64,000 bases of DNA from positions 38,866,527 through 38,930,526 of the forward strand of contig CM055104.1 of the NCBI GenBank assembly GCA_029204225.1. Reading direction: 5' to 3'. A program made the translations under genes and the position numbers. Shown here one piece after another: positions 1 through 12,366 of this stretch. The stretch comes from Diphasiastrum complanatum. Its lineage: Eukaryota > Streptophyta > Lycopodiopsida > Lycopodiales > Lycopodiaceae. A model generated the notes under the pieces. The model did not search any database, was not told where the DNA came from, and saw only the letters and a program-made list of their open reading frames with translations. Positions within the stretch are counted from its first letter, which is position 1, and the number at the start of each line of letters is the position of its first letter.

Positions 1-1262
1 TTTACAGTTGTGGTGATGCTATGCATGTTAATTACCTTAGAACTGTGTTATCAACTTTGAGGGAACATACATTGTTCGCTAATGATAAAAAAGTGAATTG
101 TTTAAAAACGAAATAACATATTTGGGTTTTATAGAGTCAGCAAATGGAATAAAACTGGATCCGCAGAAAGTTGTTCTTCTTCTTGCCTGGCCTGTTCCTA
201 CAGACTTGACGGCACTAAAAAGCTTTCTAAGGTTGGCTGTGTTTTATCGTAAAGGTGTGAAGAATTATTCACACGTAGCTGCACCATTGACCGATATGTT
301 ACAGAAAAATAAATGGAAAGAGTGGACGGAAATTCAGCAGCGAAGTTTCGATGCTTTGAAACAAGTTGTGGCTGACTTTGTCACTTTAAAAATTGTTTAC
401 CCTCAAAAACCATTTGTCGTAGAAACGGATGCAAGTGACATTGCCGTTGGGGCAGTTCTGATGCAAGAGGGTAGGCATGTGGCCTTTGAGAGCAAGAAGC
501 TCAACCCTGCACAGAAGAACTATCCAACTCATGAGAAAGAGTTGTATGCCATTATCCACGCTTTGAAGGCATGGAGGCATTATTTGTATGGTGCGGAATT
601 CTATGTGTACACCGACCATAACACTTTGAGATATTTCTGCAACCAGCCGGACCTAAGAGGGCGGCAAGCCAGGTGGGCTGAGTTGATGCAAGAATTTCAC
701 ATGGAAATTCAGTACACAAAAGGTGCCAAAAATCGTGTGCCTGATGCATTGTCTTGTATATTGTATCAGATGTCTTTTGCGGTCATTGAAAATGACCTGA
801 TTGCTGAGATTAGACAGACTCAACAGGAGTATCCTCATTGTCAAGGAATTGTGAGAGAGGCAAATCTTGCGCAAGTAGAATCTCAGGATGAGAGTTCTGG
901 TCTCTTTGCTCACACTTACCTAAAATATACCATAGAAGATGGTATGATTAAGAGAAATGGCAAACTTCTCGTTCCAGCTTGTGAGGAGCTGCGTAGAAAG
1001 ATTGTCCATTTATGTCATGATAGCCCTAGTGCAGGTCATCCTGGTGTGGATAGGACCTATGAGTTGATCTTACGTAACTTTTGGTGGCCTAAATTGAAAA
1101 AAGATGTTTACCATTATGTGATGCATTGTTTGAAGTGCCAAGTCAATAAAGCTGAAAGGATTAAAACTCATGGCGTTTTACACCCACTACCTGTGCCAGG
1201 TGGAAGATGGGAGAGTATCTCCATGGATTTTATCACTAACTTACCTCGTACACAATTCATAA
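1..1262 (+). mobile_element. Ty3/gypsy (chromovirus-like) pol remnant, cut by the window edge
   Basis: The translation shows the end of reverse transcriptase (YLGFIESANGIKLDPQKV), then RNase H (VVETDASDIAVGAVLM, YTDHNTLRYF, VPDALS). The integrase zinc-binding region follows (HDSPSAGHPGVDRTYELI, HCLKCQVNKA), then the first part of the integrase core (SMDFITNLPRT). Homology fades near 1262, and no LTR of this element is visible. The order RT-RNase H-integrase is that of Ty3/gypsy. It is a broken fossil lying inside intron 7 of the host gene if that intron continues left. Confidence 0.85.
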
Positions 1263-1744
1263 TCGCCTATAAAGTGCTTACTCAAACAACTAAGATTCTA
1301 TAGTAAAAGGATGCCTAAAACAGAGAGTTTTTTTCCTTAACTTTTTGACATTTTGAACCAGACACTTGAAATACGTCCTACTATGTAGCTCTCTTGTGAG
1401 AAATTATGAAAATGTAGGATAAATCCAACTTAGAAGAAAACATGCTTAATCAAACTACTTTGTAATGCCTTCTATACTTGGAAAGTTTCACCATGCAACT
1501 TTTAAAAAACCATATCTTCCCATGTCAGGACTCATAACAATTATTTTCACCTTTCTTTTTATACCAACTTCCATCATTGTTTCAACTAATGACCTTGAAA
1601 ACAAGTAGTTCTCAAAAAAAAAGACAAATAAAGCCTCCCTCATGTTACACTATGTCGACAAGGCCATAAAAATCCATGTTCTCCCATACAGCACCGCATG
1701 TTGTCATGCCCTTGTGTCTGCAAGCTTTTAGCTGGAAGCTCTTT
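1263..1744. other. AT-rich intronic sequence, no gene seen
   Basis: Nothing recognisable on either strand. I looked here for the missing cyclophilin exons of the PUB49-like gene and saw none. Confidence 0.5.
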
Positions 1745-2148
1745 TGTTAGAATCGAAGAGATTCTCTAATCAGAGTAGACTAATCTTATTAGTACTCACA
1801 CAAATCACAAGCTAAAGAAGAAGAGAGACTGCAAGAAGCTATGCTTCATAAGCTGGAAATTGAGATAACAATGGAGGTGGGCGCCCATCTGCTCTTATAG
1901 AGACTGCCCACAATCAAAAGCAAAAGCTATCCTTCTACAATAGCAATAGGAATACTAATTATGAAGTCTTAACAATAGAAATCTATGCTATTTTAGTGAA
2001 AATAGATTTCTATACTATTCTAGCGAAATTGGTACTAACTTAGTTACCTATACTAAAAATAGATAGAACCTATACTAAAAATAAAAATAGGCCTTCTAGC
2101 AGGCAGGCTGGCCTCTACAATCAATTATTTTACCATTTATTCCTAACA
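1745..2148 (-). repeat. 3' LTR of the non-autonomous copia element
   Basis: Begins TGTTAG and ends CTAACA. Paired with 3672-4083. Contains the palindrome GGGCGCCC near 1880 that recurs in other families here. Confidence 0.88.
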
Positions 2149-2999
2149 CTCCCCCTTAATGGATAATTGATTATCAATAAGACCCAGGAGTGTCCTGAAC
2201 TTTTCAAACTTTTCACGACCAAGTCCTGAAAATATCTGCAACTTGATCATTGGTGTCGCAATAGATCAACCAGCTTCATACTTATCTACAGAACCATCAG
2301 ACTTAAACTTGGTTCTATACATCCACTTGCAACTTGCTGGAGGTACAACAAGATCCCATGTCTCGTTTTTCATGTTACAACTGTACTCCTCATCCATAGC
2401 AGTCTTCCAAACTTGTTCCTTTGTAGCATCTTCATAAAATAAAGGATCCTCAGAATCCAATACTGAAGCCATAAATGCATAATGCGTTTCTTTACCATCT
2501 TCGTGATAGTGTCCACTTGACCGTGTCAACCTCTTAGCTCTTTGTTGACTCAATTCTCCCTCATCCAAAATTTGACTATCCTGTATAGTCTCACAATACC
2601 ATCTTGGTAACTTCTTTGTAGGTGACGTAGAAGGAGAATATGTATCAAATACTCGACCTTTCCTTCCGTTTACCAAGATCCACCTGTGTATTTACCCTTG
2701 GTACAATTTGTGTAGAAGCCGTATCACATGGACCTGTATCTTCCAAAACATCATCTATAACAGGAGTTTTTGATGAAGGAGAAAATACATCCTCCTCATG
2801 ATCTTCTAGGTTAGAAGACTCACTTTCTTCGAACACAACATCCCTACTCATAATCACCTTCTTATTGGTAAGATTATAAAGGCGATATGCCTTCTCCTGC
2901 TTATCATAACCAAGGAATAAACACTTGATTGCCTTTGAATCAAGTTTTTGACGATTATCTTTAGGAATATGATTGCATGCAACAATCTATTAATTGTCG

Positions 3000-3640
3000 C
3001 CTTCCCTGGATAGCACCTGTCCAGATACTACCTACCTCAGATTTACTTGTCTGCTGTCCCAGATAGAACCTGTCTGGTTCTGACCTGTCCAGGTTCTGCC
3101 ACCCTCAAATACCACCTAGCTAATCTCTGCCTGTCTGGTTTATGCCGTCCTCAGCTGTTGCCTCCCTCAGATAATACCTATCTCAGATACTGCTGCTATC
3201 CAGACCTGTCCAGGTGCTGTTGTCCCAGGTAGAACCCATCTTGGCTGCTACCTTCACTAGCTGCTGCCTCCTTCAAATGAACCTGCACTACATAAAACCT
3301 GTACAAGATAAAACCTGCCCTCAGATTAAATCTGCACCAGTTCTGACCTGCTGTTCAGGTGTGCCTGCACCAGATCTGTCTGCCTGTCCTGTTCCGCTGT
3401 TCTGGATGTTGTCTCCCTCAGATCTGCCTGACCAGAAGTTGCCTGTCCAGAAGTTGCCGCGCTCAGATCTGCCTGCTCCTGCTGATTTCTTTCCAGGTAC
3501 TACCTGTACCAGATATTACCTCCACCAAAAATCTACACAAGATGGCGCCTCCACCAGGTGCGACCTTCACCAAATAGCATCTCCACTAGATGTGACCTCC
3601 ACCAGTAAAACCTGCAGCGTTGATCTTCTCCTTCCGTAGA
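3000..3640. repeat. Degenerate short-repeat region in the copia element leader
   Basis: A 640-base stretch made of variations on a few words: CCTGTCCAG (about 3008, 3088, 3203, 3440), CTCAGAT (six times between 3037 and 3465) and CACCAG/ACCAG. Spacing is irregular, about 20-35 bases. It occupies the position of the leader and gag region just inside the 5' LTR. No coding match was found. Confidence 0.6.
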
Positions 3641-3671
3641 TCCCGATCTTAACGAGATGGCTCTGATACCA

Positions 3672-4083
3672 TGTTAGAATCGAAGAGGTTCTCTAATTGG
3701 AGTAGACTAATCTTATTAGTACTCACACAAATCATCAACCACAAGCTGAAGAAGAAGAGAGACTGCAAGGAGCTATGCTTCATAAGCTGGAAATTGAGAT
3801 AACAGTGGAGGTGGGCGCCCATTTGCTCTTATAGAGACTGCCCACAATCAAAAGCAAAAGCTATCCTTCTACAATAGCAATTGGAATACTAATTATGAAG
3901 TCATAACAATAGAAATCTATGTTATCTTAGTTCAAATAGATTTCTATACTATTCTAGCAAAATTGGTACTAACTTAGGTACCTATACTAAAAATAAATAG
4001 TACCTATACTAAAAAATAGAAATAGGCCTTCTAGCGCGCAGGCTGGCCTCTACAATTGATTAATTTACCATTAATTCCTAACA
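3672..4083 (-). repeat. 5' LTR of the non-autonomous copia element
   Basis: Direct repeat of 1745-2148, followed (in element sense) by the primer-binding site at 3659-3671. Confidence 0.88.
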
Positions 4084-4109
4084 TCTTCATCATTTTTAAA
4101 ACAAGCATA

Positions 4110-4577
4110 TGTAGGAAATCAAAGTGCCAAGATCCTTCTAACATTCAATCTCCATATACAAGAAGAAGAAAAGAGGAAGAAGAAGAAGAGGAAGAAGAAG
4201 AAGAGGGAGAGGGTTAGGCGCCCTCAAGGAGAGAGAAAGTAGTAGCAATGCTTGAAAGGGAATGAATTACAAATGAACACTGGGTACATATAAATAGGCC
4301 TTCCAAGGGCCTAGACTCTTCCAAACCCTAAGTTTTAGAACCTTCCAAGACCCACTACTATTTATAGGGCACCCCCAAAAGTCAAGATAGGGTCCCTTAA
4401 CATAATTAGACTTTACTTGGACCCACGAATTACTACTGGACCAAAATTGGGTCCAACTCAACTAAAACTGACTTAACATGGTCTAAATAATAAACCTAAC
4501 CCATGGTTACACAAGTCTCGACCTTTTGGGTCAAAGTAACGTATGGGAAACTAAATTATCATTTATTACTTCTAACA
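4110..4577 (-). repeat. 3' LTR of pol-less element copy 1
   Basis: 468 bp. Carries a longer GAA-type microsatellite (about 4141-4215) than its partner. Paired with 13438-13888. Confidence 0.9.
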
Positions 4578-4757
4578 CCCTCCTTAAATGATAATGTAAA
4601 AAACATAACATGAAGTATGAAAAATTGCAACAAAAATGCAAAGTGTTGCATGCTGCCCAAAACTCCATGTAGCCGAAAAAGAAAAGATGTAGCTGCTGTC
4701 CAAGCTTAATGCCGCCAAAAAAAACTTCACCTTGAAGTAGTCGAAGTAGCCAAAATC

Positions 4758-6103
4758 TCAGCCCCAATCATGTCCGATGTAGAAGAGATGTAGAATACGA
4801 AGTGCAGTAGCATCAAGTCGAAGAGTGAAGACAAGCATGCTCCATCCAAAGTAGGTAACCAAAAAACCAGCCACAAGCCAAAATATGGATTTGCAATCCA
4901 TCAATGGTTCCCACATGATTCCATAAGTCTTCTTACCACAAGAAACATAAAGAAGAGTATGATACTCTTTTACCATCACATCCTCCCGAATCTTACTATC
5001 AATGATCTGCTCACCAACACTAGGTAAGACAACACCGTCATCATAAGAAGTAAGCATCAAAACATGAAAATCAGCATAAGGTACTGATTTTGGTGAGGCA
5101 TGTGTGTTTCCTCCAAGGTAAAAAGATGCTTTGCTATCCCGCAAAGACTCGGACAACCAACAAGAGGCTGTAGCAGGCTGTCCAACAGCCACAAAATCAC
5201 CAACACTTTGCTCTCCAAAGTGTTCCAAATGTGGACCTTGCTGTCCAAAAACCTTTCGCAGGCCGTTCCTGATGCATAATAGGATGCTCACGATGTAACA
5301 TAGACTGAAAATGATCAATAAACCATGGCTGAATCTGGTGTCCACCATCTTCAAGAAAAAAACCAACAGCTTGCCACTTTGAACACTCAAAAAATCCAGC
5401 AACACGCCACTTTGAACCAATGTACTAATTGACATGATTTTTTCCCCTCCTCCATTAGTACAAAATGGCTTCAAAGAAAGCTTGATTTCAGCCTTTTCTA
5501 AAACATTATCTTGAGAAGCTTGCTCATGAAGTTCTTCACTAATGCATCCATCATTTGCTACAAATGGCTCAAGAGAAGAAGAATGCTTTACCATACCAAC
5601 ATTCCGATGCAAACTTGTACTTGTAGAAAGACAATGATCAAACTTTGCATGACTTTGCTCTTCTACCTTCAAAGAGGATGAAGTAGAGAGGAGAAAGCAT
5701 GATGATGAATCCTTTATTCGGTACATCTTTAAAAGTGTTTCTGTTTCTAGAGGTCTACAATTTTGATCTTGTAGCATTTTCTTCTCAGATTGTTTCCACT
5801 TGGATTTCGTAAGTCCATCAAAGGGTGGTGAACTCTAAAGTTAATAGGAGTTTCCAAGTTAGTTTCTTGGATGTAATGCCAAATATCACCATACATGCAT
5901 ATACACACACATACATAAATTTCCCAAGCACTTTTAGACGTCTTGCAAAATCTCAAATGATATAAGATAGATCTTGTTACCGATAAAATCTTGATCATCA
6001 CGTCGATGCAAAATCTCAGCTTGCAACTCCATGAAAAGAAGTTGGTGCCATCCAACATATCTTCACCTGAACAAGTACGAATCGCTCCCAAATCTCTTGC
6101 CAT
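4758..6103 (-). pseudogene. Coding part of pol-less element copy 1: gag-like start plus unidentified region
   Basis: The upstream part (about 5930-6103 on minus) starts [13 protein letters not shown], followed by [15 protein letters not shown] and KSAWE. This fits the N terminus of copia Gag proteins (L-G-x-N-x-x-x-W). The rest (about 4758-5750) is rich in Ser and Leu and has two hydrophobic stretches that could span a membrane: about 18 residues around [16 protein letters not shown], and [16 protein letters not shown]. It matches no family I know. A near-identical region is in the second copy, in the opposite genomic orientation. Function unknown. Confidence 0.6.
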
Positions 6104-6327
6104 AAGAACCAGCCAAGAAGATAAATTTTTTCAAACCCTAAATGTGCCCTAAAAGACACAAAAACCAGCAAGTATCAAATTTGACAAATCAGCACCGGAA
6201 TGTGTCGAAACCACACATTAGATGAATGTAGGAACTCGCCCTCCTACAAGCCTTGTGTGCTGAAAATTTGAGCCTGAAATTGCATTACAAACTCAAAAAC
6301 AAACAAGCAAAGAATCAGGTTAACCTC

Positions 6328-6778
6328 AGTTATGGACTCGGCTCATTACATTCGCCATGTCCATTTACATTTACTTTACTTTATGCATAGGCAGGCTTTG
6401 GGCCCTTTTTTATTCATTATTTGACATTTAGACTATATGGTTGGCCTTGGGCCCTATTATTGACATTTAGACCATATTATTGGCCTTGGGCCCTATGATT
6501 CACTATATTGGTTATTTGGTCATATTACTGAGAGTGGGGGCCTTCTTGGAGGGCGCACTATTTTCCCTCTCAGTTTGGCCCCAGCCACTGGAAGCTTCCT
6601 TTTAGGGCTTCCTCTTGGCTATAAGTAGGGATTCTGTGTCATTTGTTACTTGGCTTATGATATGATCTCCTTCTTTAGTCTCTTTAAGCTTTCTCTCTCC
6701 TGCTTTCTAGGGTTAAGTCTTGCTTATGTGATGCTTTCATAGACTAAATCTAGATCAGCCGTGGCTACGTTCATAACT
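6328..6778 (+). repeat. 5' LTR of the young chromovirus
   Basis: Starts AGTTATG and ends CATAACT (7-bp inverted ends). Contains a 39-bp imperfect tandem duplication at about 6421-6498 and a TATA-like CTATAAGTAG near 6619. Confidence 0.93.
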
Positions 6779-7260
6779 TGGTATCAGAGCACTTTCCTGA
6801 GCATCTCCATTGAGCAGATTTTTCTCTCACAGGAGGGCGCCCATCTTCAGCTTGGATCTTCACCATTTTTCAGCCGGATCTTCAGCATTTCTCCACACTT
6901 GTCTTGCAGATTTTCACGACGGATCGGAGGAGGACAGGCGCCCACTTGCTGCCCATTACTAGCGCCCTCTTGCTGGCTGCCTACTGCCGCATTTTCAGCC
7001 TTTTTCCTCCCCTGTTTTGGGCGCCCTACTGCCTCCTATTTGCTACCCTATTGGGCGCCCTCATGCTTGCTAACCAGCGCCCTACTGCTCCTTCCTTTGC
7101 TGAAAATTTTTGCTTTTTGCTGCCCCTATTCGCCACCTTCCATCAGCCACTCCTAGCGCCCTACCAACCCATCTTTTTGATCCAATTTTTTTTTTGCCGT
7201 TTACTACCTCTCTTGGACGCCCACACTCCACCATAGTTGGCGCCCTACATCCGCCTCAAT
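6779..7260 (+). other. Chromovirus leader with repeated GCGCCC motifs
   Basis: After the primer site TGGTATCAGAGC (6779-6790), this leader holds about nine copies of GCGCCC or one-off variants (near 6835, 6937, 6961, 7020, 7053, 7077, 7157, 7215, 7240). Several sit in the palindrome GGGCGCCC or GGCGCC. No conserved protein is seen in this stretch. Confidence 0.6.
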
Positions 7261-7779
7261 TTCAGCTCACCCTCCTACACACCTAGATGCTTAGAAAGCC
7301 ACTCCCACCCAACTTCGTCGCGCATCGGGATTGCTCCCCATCTTTATCGCAAACTTTTTTTTACCCTTGAAGGGCGATCTCTGATTTTTCAGCCTTGTTT
7401 CCTCGCTGCCCATACCTCCTTTTTGTTATCACTTCCTTTCCTTGGCTGCTCCCTTTCCAGCCCCATAGTCCATTATTGTTTCCCATACTTTTCCCCACCG
7501 TTTACTCCACGTTGTCGGGCCCTTAGCATCTTTTTTGGAGGCTGCCCGGTACCTCGACATATCGCCGCTATTTTTCAGCTCACTTCCGGTTGCGGTTACG
7601 AGATATTTCTTACTTAGTTGTCCTTTCCGTTCATCTTACATCGCGAGTTCTATTGTGTCTTTTCATTGGCGTGCCTGTTGTGACGACTTATGTCCTCTCC
7701 TTCAGTTCGTCCAATTGTTTAGCACATTTCTTTTCTCGCTTACATTTTAGCTCACCCACTACACCTGCGAGTCATTCCG

Positions 7780-8910
7780 GACCTTTAGATGAACAGTTTG
7801 CTGATATGCGTGACTCTCTTACTCTCCTCAGTAGTCGTTTCGACCAAATGATGACCGGTTTTACCACTCTACAAACCGGCTTTGCCACTATGCAGTCACA
7901 GATTGATTCCTTACAGCCACATGGACCTGGCAAAGCCCCTGTTCATTCATCATTTGGGTCTCCATTTGGACTTCCATCCTCGTCTACTTCCTTTGGCGGT
8001 GGGCCTCATTTTCCACCTAACCCACCACCCGATTTTCCACGTCCTACAGCTCCTGAGTCACATTTTCCACGACATCTAGCTCCTGAGCCACATTTTGCTC
8101 GAGATTTTCGTGATCGGGTACAGCTTGCCACCTATTCTGGTTCCTTTGACGGGAACTTGTTAGAGAATTGGTTTGCAAAGCTTGATACTTATTTTCAGAT
8201 TTACCCTAAGACTGATCCTCAGAAGATCCAGTTAGCCGCCTTACATTTAGATGGACGTGCTGCCACTTGGTGGCGGGTCTACCGACTTGACCCTGATCGG
8301 GACGGTCTCCAGTTATGGCCTACCTTTCGTCGTGATCTTCGTCATGCTATGATTGACCCTCAGTGGCTGAGCCGCCAGCGTGATATATTCCGTAGTCTTA
8401 CTCAGACTGGTGATCTTTCTTCCTATACAGATTAGTTTATGGACCTTTCCTACCTCTTTACAGATCTTCAGCCCACCGAGCTTATTTCTCGCTACATTGC
8501 TGGACTTCGTGGTGCTCTACAATACGATGTCTCTTCTTTCCGTCCACCCACACTTGTTGAGGCCATGTCCCTTGCTAGTACTTTACAGCATAAGTACCCT
8601 GATCCTGCTCCCTTTCGCTTTTCCCGACCCCGTCCATCTCTTTCACCTCTACCATCTCCGGCCCCATCTGCCCCATCCACTGTCGTCCCGGCCTCTTCTC
8701 TTACTTCTCCCGCTCCTCGCCCTCCGCCTCCTCGTCCTGCTTTTGTCCGACGTTACACGTCTGCAGAGTTCGTTGACATTCAACAGAAGCGTCTTTGCTT
8801 TCGTTGTAAGAGTCCTGACCACATTGCCCGAGATTGCCGCCAGCCCCTGCCTACTTCTACTGCTGTTTTCTACCATGAGGGCACTACCCCAGATGAGTAT
8901 CTACATTCAT
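7780..8910 (+). pseudogene. gag region of the young chromovirus
   Basis: Contains the capsid-type retrotransposon gag motif (SGSFDGNLLENWFAKLDTYF near 8135 and DGRAATWWRVY near 8250), a Pro/Ser-rich stretch, and a CCHC zinc knuckle CFRCKSPDHIARDC at 8796-8837. The order is standard for chromovirus Gag. Fossil part. Confidence 0.85.
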
Positions 8911-9039
8911 ATATCTGATGAGCCTGATCTATCTCCTGAGCCTTCTACTGATTTACTTCCTGCTACTTGCCATGCTCAGCTTGCTTATGCTACCTGGACA
9001 GGGTGCCCCGGTCCTCGCTCCATTCGGCTACGTGTGCGC

Positions 9040-11110
9040 ATTACTGGTCGTGAGTATATTGCTTTAGTTGATACCGGCAGCACTCATTCCTTTATCAGCA
9101 GTTACGTTCTCAGCCGGATACGCGCTTCACCTATTCCTGCTCCACAGCCTCTCACAGTCGAGGTTGCCAGTTCTCACTCATCCTTGGTGCTGATTGGTTT
9201 GCTTCATTGGGAGCGGTTACTTTGGACCTGGCTAAACAGACATTGACATTTGTTCATGATGCAGTGACCCACTCACTTGCTGGTATTGATTCTCAGGCAG
9301 ATTTCCAGCTGATCAGCGGGAAGCAGTTTATCCGCAGCCTACCTAAGGCTCATTGTGCAGCTTTATTATGTGTTCAGCGTGCTGCAGCAGATTCTCCAGT
9401 GACTGCCTCTCCTCCAGCAGCTGTTCCTCAGGTGATCTCTGACTTATTACATCAGTATGCATTTGTCTTTTCAGAACCTACGACGCTACCACCATTACAT
9501 GATGTGAAACACCATATTGATTTGCGTCCTGGTTCTGCTCCTCCCTCCCGGCCTCCTTACCGTATGTCTAAGTCTGAGCGTGATGAGGTTGAGCTTCAGA
9601 TTACTGCTTTACTAGATCAGGGCCTTATTGTTCCTAGTCACTGTCCTTTTGGTGCCCCTGTTCTCCTTGTCAGTAAGAAAGATGGTTCCAAACGCCTCTG
9701 CATTCATTATCGTGCCCTCAATAAGTTGACCATCCATAACCAGTATCCTATTCCTCACATGGATGATCTCTTTGACCAGTTAGGCACCTCTCATCTTTTC
9801 TCTAAGATAGACTTACGTTCCGGCTATCACCAAATTAGGGTGCATCCTTCGGACGAACACAAGACTGCGTTTCGTACCCATCTTGGTTTGTATGAGTTTC
9901 GTGTTCTTCCTTTTGGTGTTACTAATGGTCCACCTACGTTCCAGAATGTGATGAATAACATCATGCGTCCTCTCCTTGGTCGTTGTGTTTTAGTTTATTT
10001 TGATGATATTTTTGTTTTTAGTAAGACTCTTGATGAGCATGTGTTACATCTTTCATCTGTTCACCAGTTGTTTGCTAAACTTTCTAAGTGTTCCTTTGCT
10101 GTTGTTGAGATTGAGTTTTTAGGATTTCTCATTTGTGATGGTCGTATTTGTTTGGACCCTCATAAGGTTCGGGCAATCGCTGATTGGCCTGTTCCCACAG
10201 ATGTCCACCATGTTCGTATGTTTCTTGGTCTCGCTACTCACCTTCGTCGTCCTGTTCCTCACTTTGCCACTGTGGTTGCCCCTCTTCATGCCCTTTTGAA
10301 GAAGTCTAGTGCTTTTGTTTGGACTTCTGATAGTCAGTTCGCCTTTGACACTCTTCGTCGTGCTGTTGTGGAGGCCTCTGTCCTGTGTTTACCACAGTTT
10401 GATCAGAAATTTATTGTTGAGACCGATGCTAGTAATGTTGGTTTGGGTGCCTTGCTTCGTCAGTCTCAGTGTATTATTGCTTATGAGTCGCGTCGTTTAC
10501 GCTCTTATGAGAAACGTTATTTTGTCCATGAGAAAGAGCTTCTTGCCATTATCTATGCTCTTAAGAAGTGGCGCCATTACCTGTACCGTGTTCCTTTTGA
10601 TATCGTTACTGATCATCAGTCCTTACGTTATCTCTTCTCCCAGCGTGATCTTAGTGATCGTCAGTTTCGTTGGTTGCAGTTTTTACAATCTTTTGATTTT
10701 TCTATTTTGTATCGTCCTGGTCGTGCTAACACTGCTGCTGACGCATTGTCCAGACTTCCTGCTTTATTGAATACCCTTGTTGCCACGATCCCTTCCTGGT
10801 TTGATGATCTTCCATCTGCTTATCTTACATGTTCTGATTTTCGTGATGTTTATAGTTCTGCTCCACCTATGTCGTCTTCACCTCATCAGGCTTATTCCAT
10901 TGTTGACCACCGTCTTTATCATTATGGTTCTCTTTGTATTCCTAGTTCTTTGGGTATCCGTTCTCAGTTGTTGTCGGATGCTCATTCGTCCCCAGTTGGG
11001 GGTCATTTTGGTTTTCAGAAGTCTTATGCTCGTCTTAAGGATCATTTCTATTGGCCATCCCTTAGGAAAGAGCTTGTTGTACTACCTGTCCTTTCTGCTT
11101 ACGTAATAAG
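9040..11110 (+). pseudogene. Protease, reverse transcriptase, RNase H and integrase zinc region of the young chromovirus
   Basis: The protease active site is [10 protein letters not shown] (about 9064-9093). RT runs from about 9555 with KKDGSKRLCIHYRALN and the catalytic YFDDIFVF near 9997-10020. RNase H starts at about 10411 (VETDASNVGLGALL, HEKELLAII, TDHQSLRYLF, ADALSRLP). The HHCC integrase region starts at about 10983 ([20 protein letters not shown]). Typical chromovirus pol order. Confidence 0.88.
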
Positions 11111-11134
11111 TACTCTCGTGCTAAGTCCGCTGGT

Positions 11135-12322
11135 TTGCTTCAGAATTGGCCTATTCCTCACCGCCAGTGGACTGATATTTCTATGGACTTCATCATTGGC
11201 CTTCCCTGCACCCGTCGTGGTCACGATTCATGTATGGTGGTAGTTGACAGGTTCTCGAAACAGGCACATTTCATACCCGTCCGCAGTACTATCACAGCAG
11301 AGCAGTGTGCACGCTTGTTCCTTTCACAGATATTTCGCCTACATGGGTTTCCTCGTACTATCCTTTCTGATCGGGATAGTAAGTTTACATCATTGTTCTG
11401 GATAGAGCTTATGCGTATATTGGATGTACAGCTTTTTATGGGGTCTGCTTATCATTCTACTTCTGATGGGCAGTCTGAGGTCCTTAACAGGATCCTTGAG
11501 GATTATTTGCGCCATTTTGTTACTCCTTCAGGGAAGGATTGGGATCAGCACTTATGTTTGGCAAAGTATAGCTATAACAGCTCTGTTAGTACCAGCACCG
11601 GCGTTGCACCATTTTTATTATCTCATGGTTATGCACCTCTTTTACCTGGTATTCCTCTTCCTCCCGAGGATACACCTGTGACACTGTCTTCATTTCTATC
11701 AGGTGCTCGCGAGCTTATTCTCCAGGCCAGTTCCCATTTGCAGCAGGTCCAGCAGCGTTATCAGGCTTCAGTTGATCGTCATCGACGTCAAGTTGAGTTT
11801 CATGTTGGTGATATGGTATATCTACGCCTACGGTTTGCACGTCATCATTTTATTCAGGGCCATGCTTCTACTGAGAAGCTTGCACCACGTTATTATGGGC
11901 CTTATTGTATATTGGAGGTTCTTAATCTAGTTACATATCGTCTTCAGCTTCCTGCTTCCACACGTGCCTATGATATATTCCATGTCAGTTTATTACGTGC
12001 TGCTATTGAGGATGATGCTCCTCGTGATGCTGAGTTTCCTACTGCACCGGATCTCTTTCCTTTATTACCTGCTGCTATCCTTCAGGTGCGTTTGCATAAT
12101 AGTCGACGCCGCCGGCAGATTCAGTTCCTAGTCCAGTGGGATGGTCGTCCTGTTGAGGAGGCCACATGGGAGCCTATTGATGTCTTTTATCATACACTGT
12201 CACTTGCGGATCAGGCTTGTGCTCTTGCCGCACTTGTTGATTCCTCTACATCAGCTGTTACTCCAGTTGTTACTACACCAGATGTTGTTCCAGTTGATCC
12301 TCCAGGGCTTGCTGTTACTTGA
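11135..12322 (+). pseudogene. Integrase core and C-terminal chromodomain of the young chromovirus
   Basis: The integrase catalytic core shows [40 protein letters not shown] and YHSTSDGQSEVLNR. A GPY/F-type region follows ([20 protein letters not shown] near 11892). A chromodomain is at about 12072-12185 ([23 protein letters not shown]). In the family, the chromodomain helps direct integration into chromatin. Confidence 0.88.
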
Positions 12323-12366
12323 TCCAGTCCTTTATGGCAGTTGGGTCTTATTTTTGTGTCGGGGAG

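Larger units (their letters stand above)
1745..4083 (-). mobile_element. Non-autonomous Ty1/copia element with both LTRs
   Basis: Two direct repeats bound it: 1745-2148 (404 bp) and 3672-4083 (412 bp), both TG...CA. In element sense (minus), the tRNA-Met primer site TGGTATCAGAGCC abuts the right LTR (3659-3671), and a purine tract AAGGGGGAG abuts the left LTR. Flanks TCTTT/TCTTC are an imperfect 5-bp target duplication. The 2.3-kb element keeps only remnants of copia pol around 2266-2960. Recognisable pieces are the integrase-to-RT linker (RDVVFEE) and the start of RT (DEEYSCNMKNETWDLV, SDGSVDKY). It is broken and far shorter than an autonomous copia. The LTRs differ at roughly 5-6% of sites by eye, making it the oldest of the three complete insertions in this intron. 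Confidence 0.88.
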
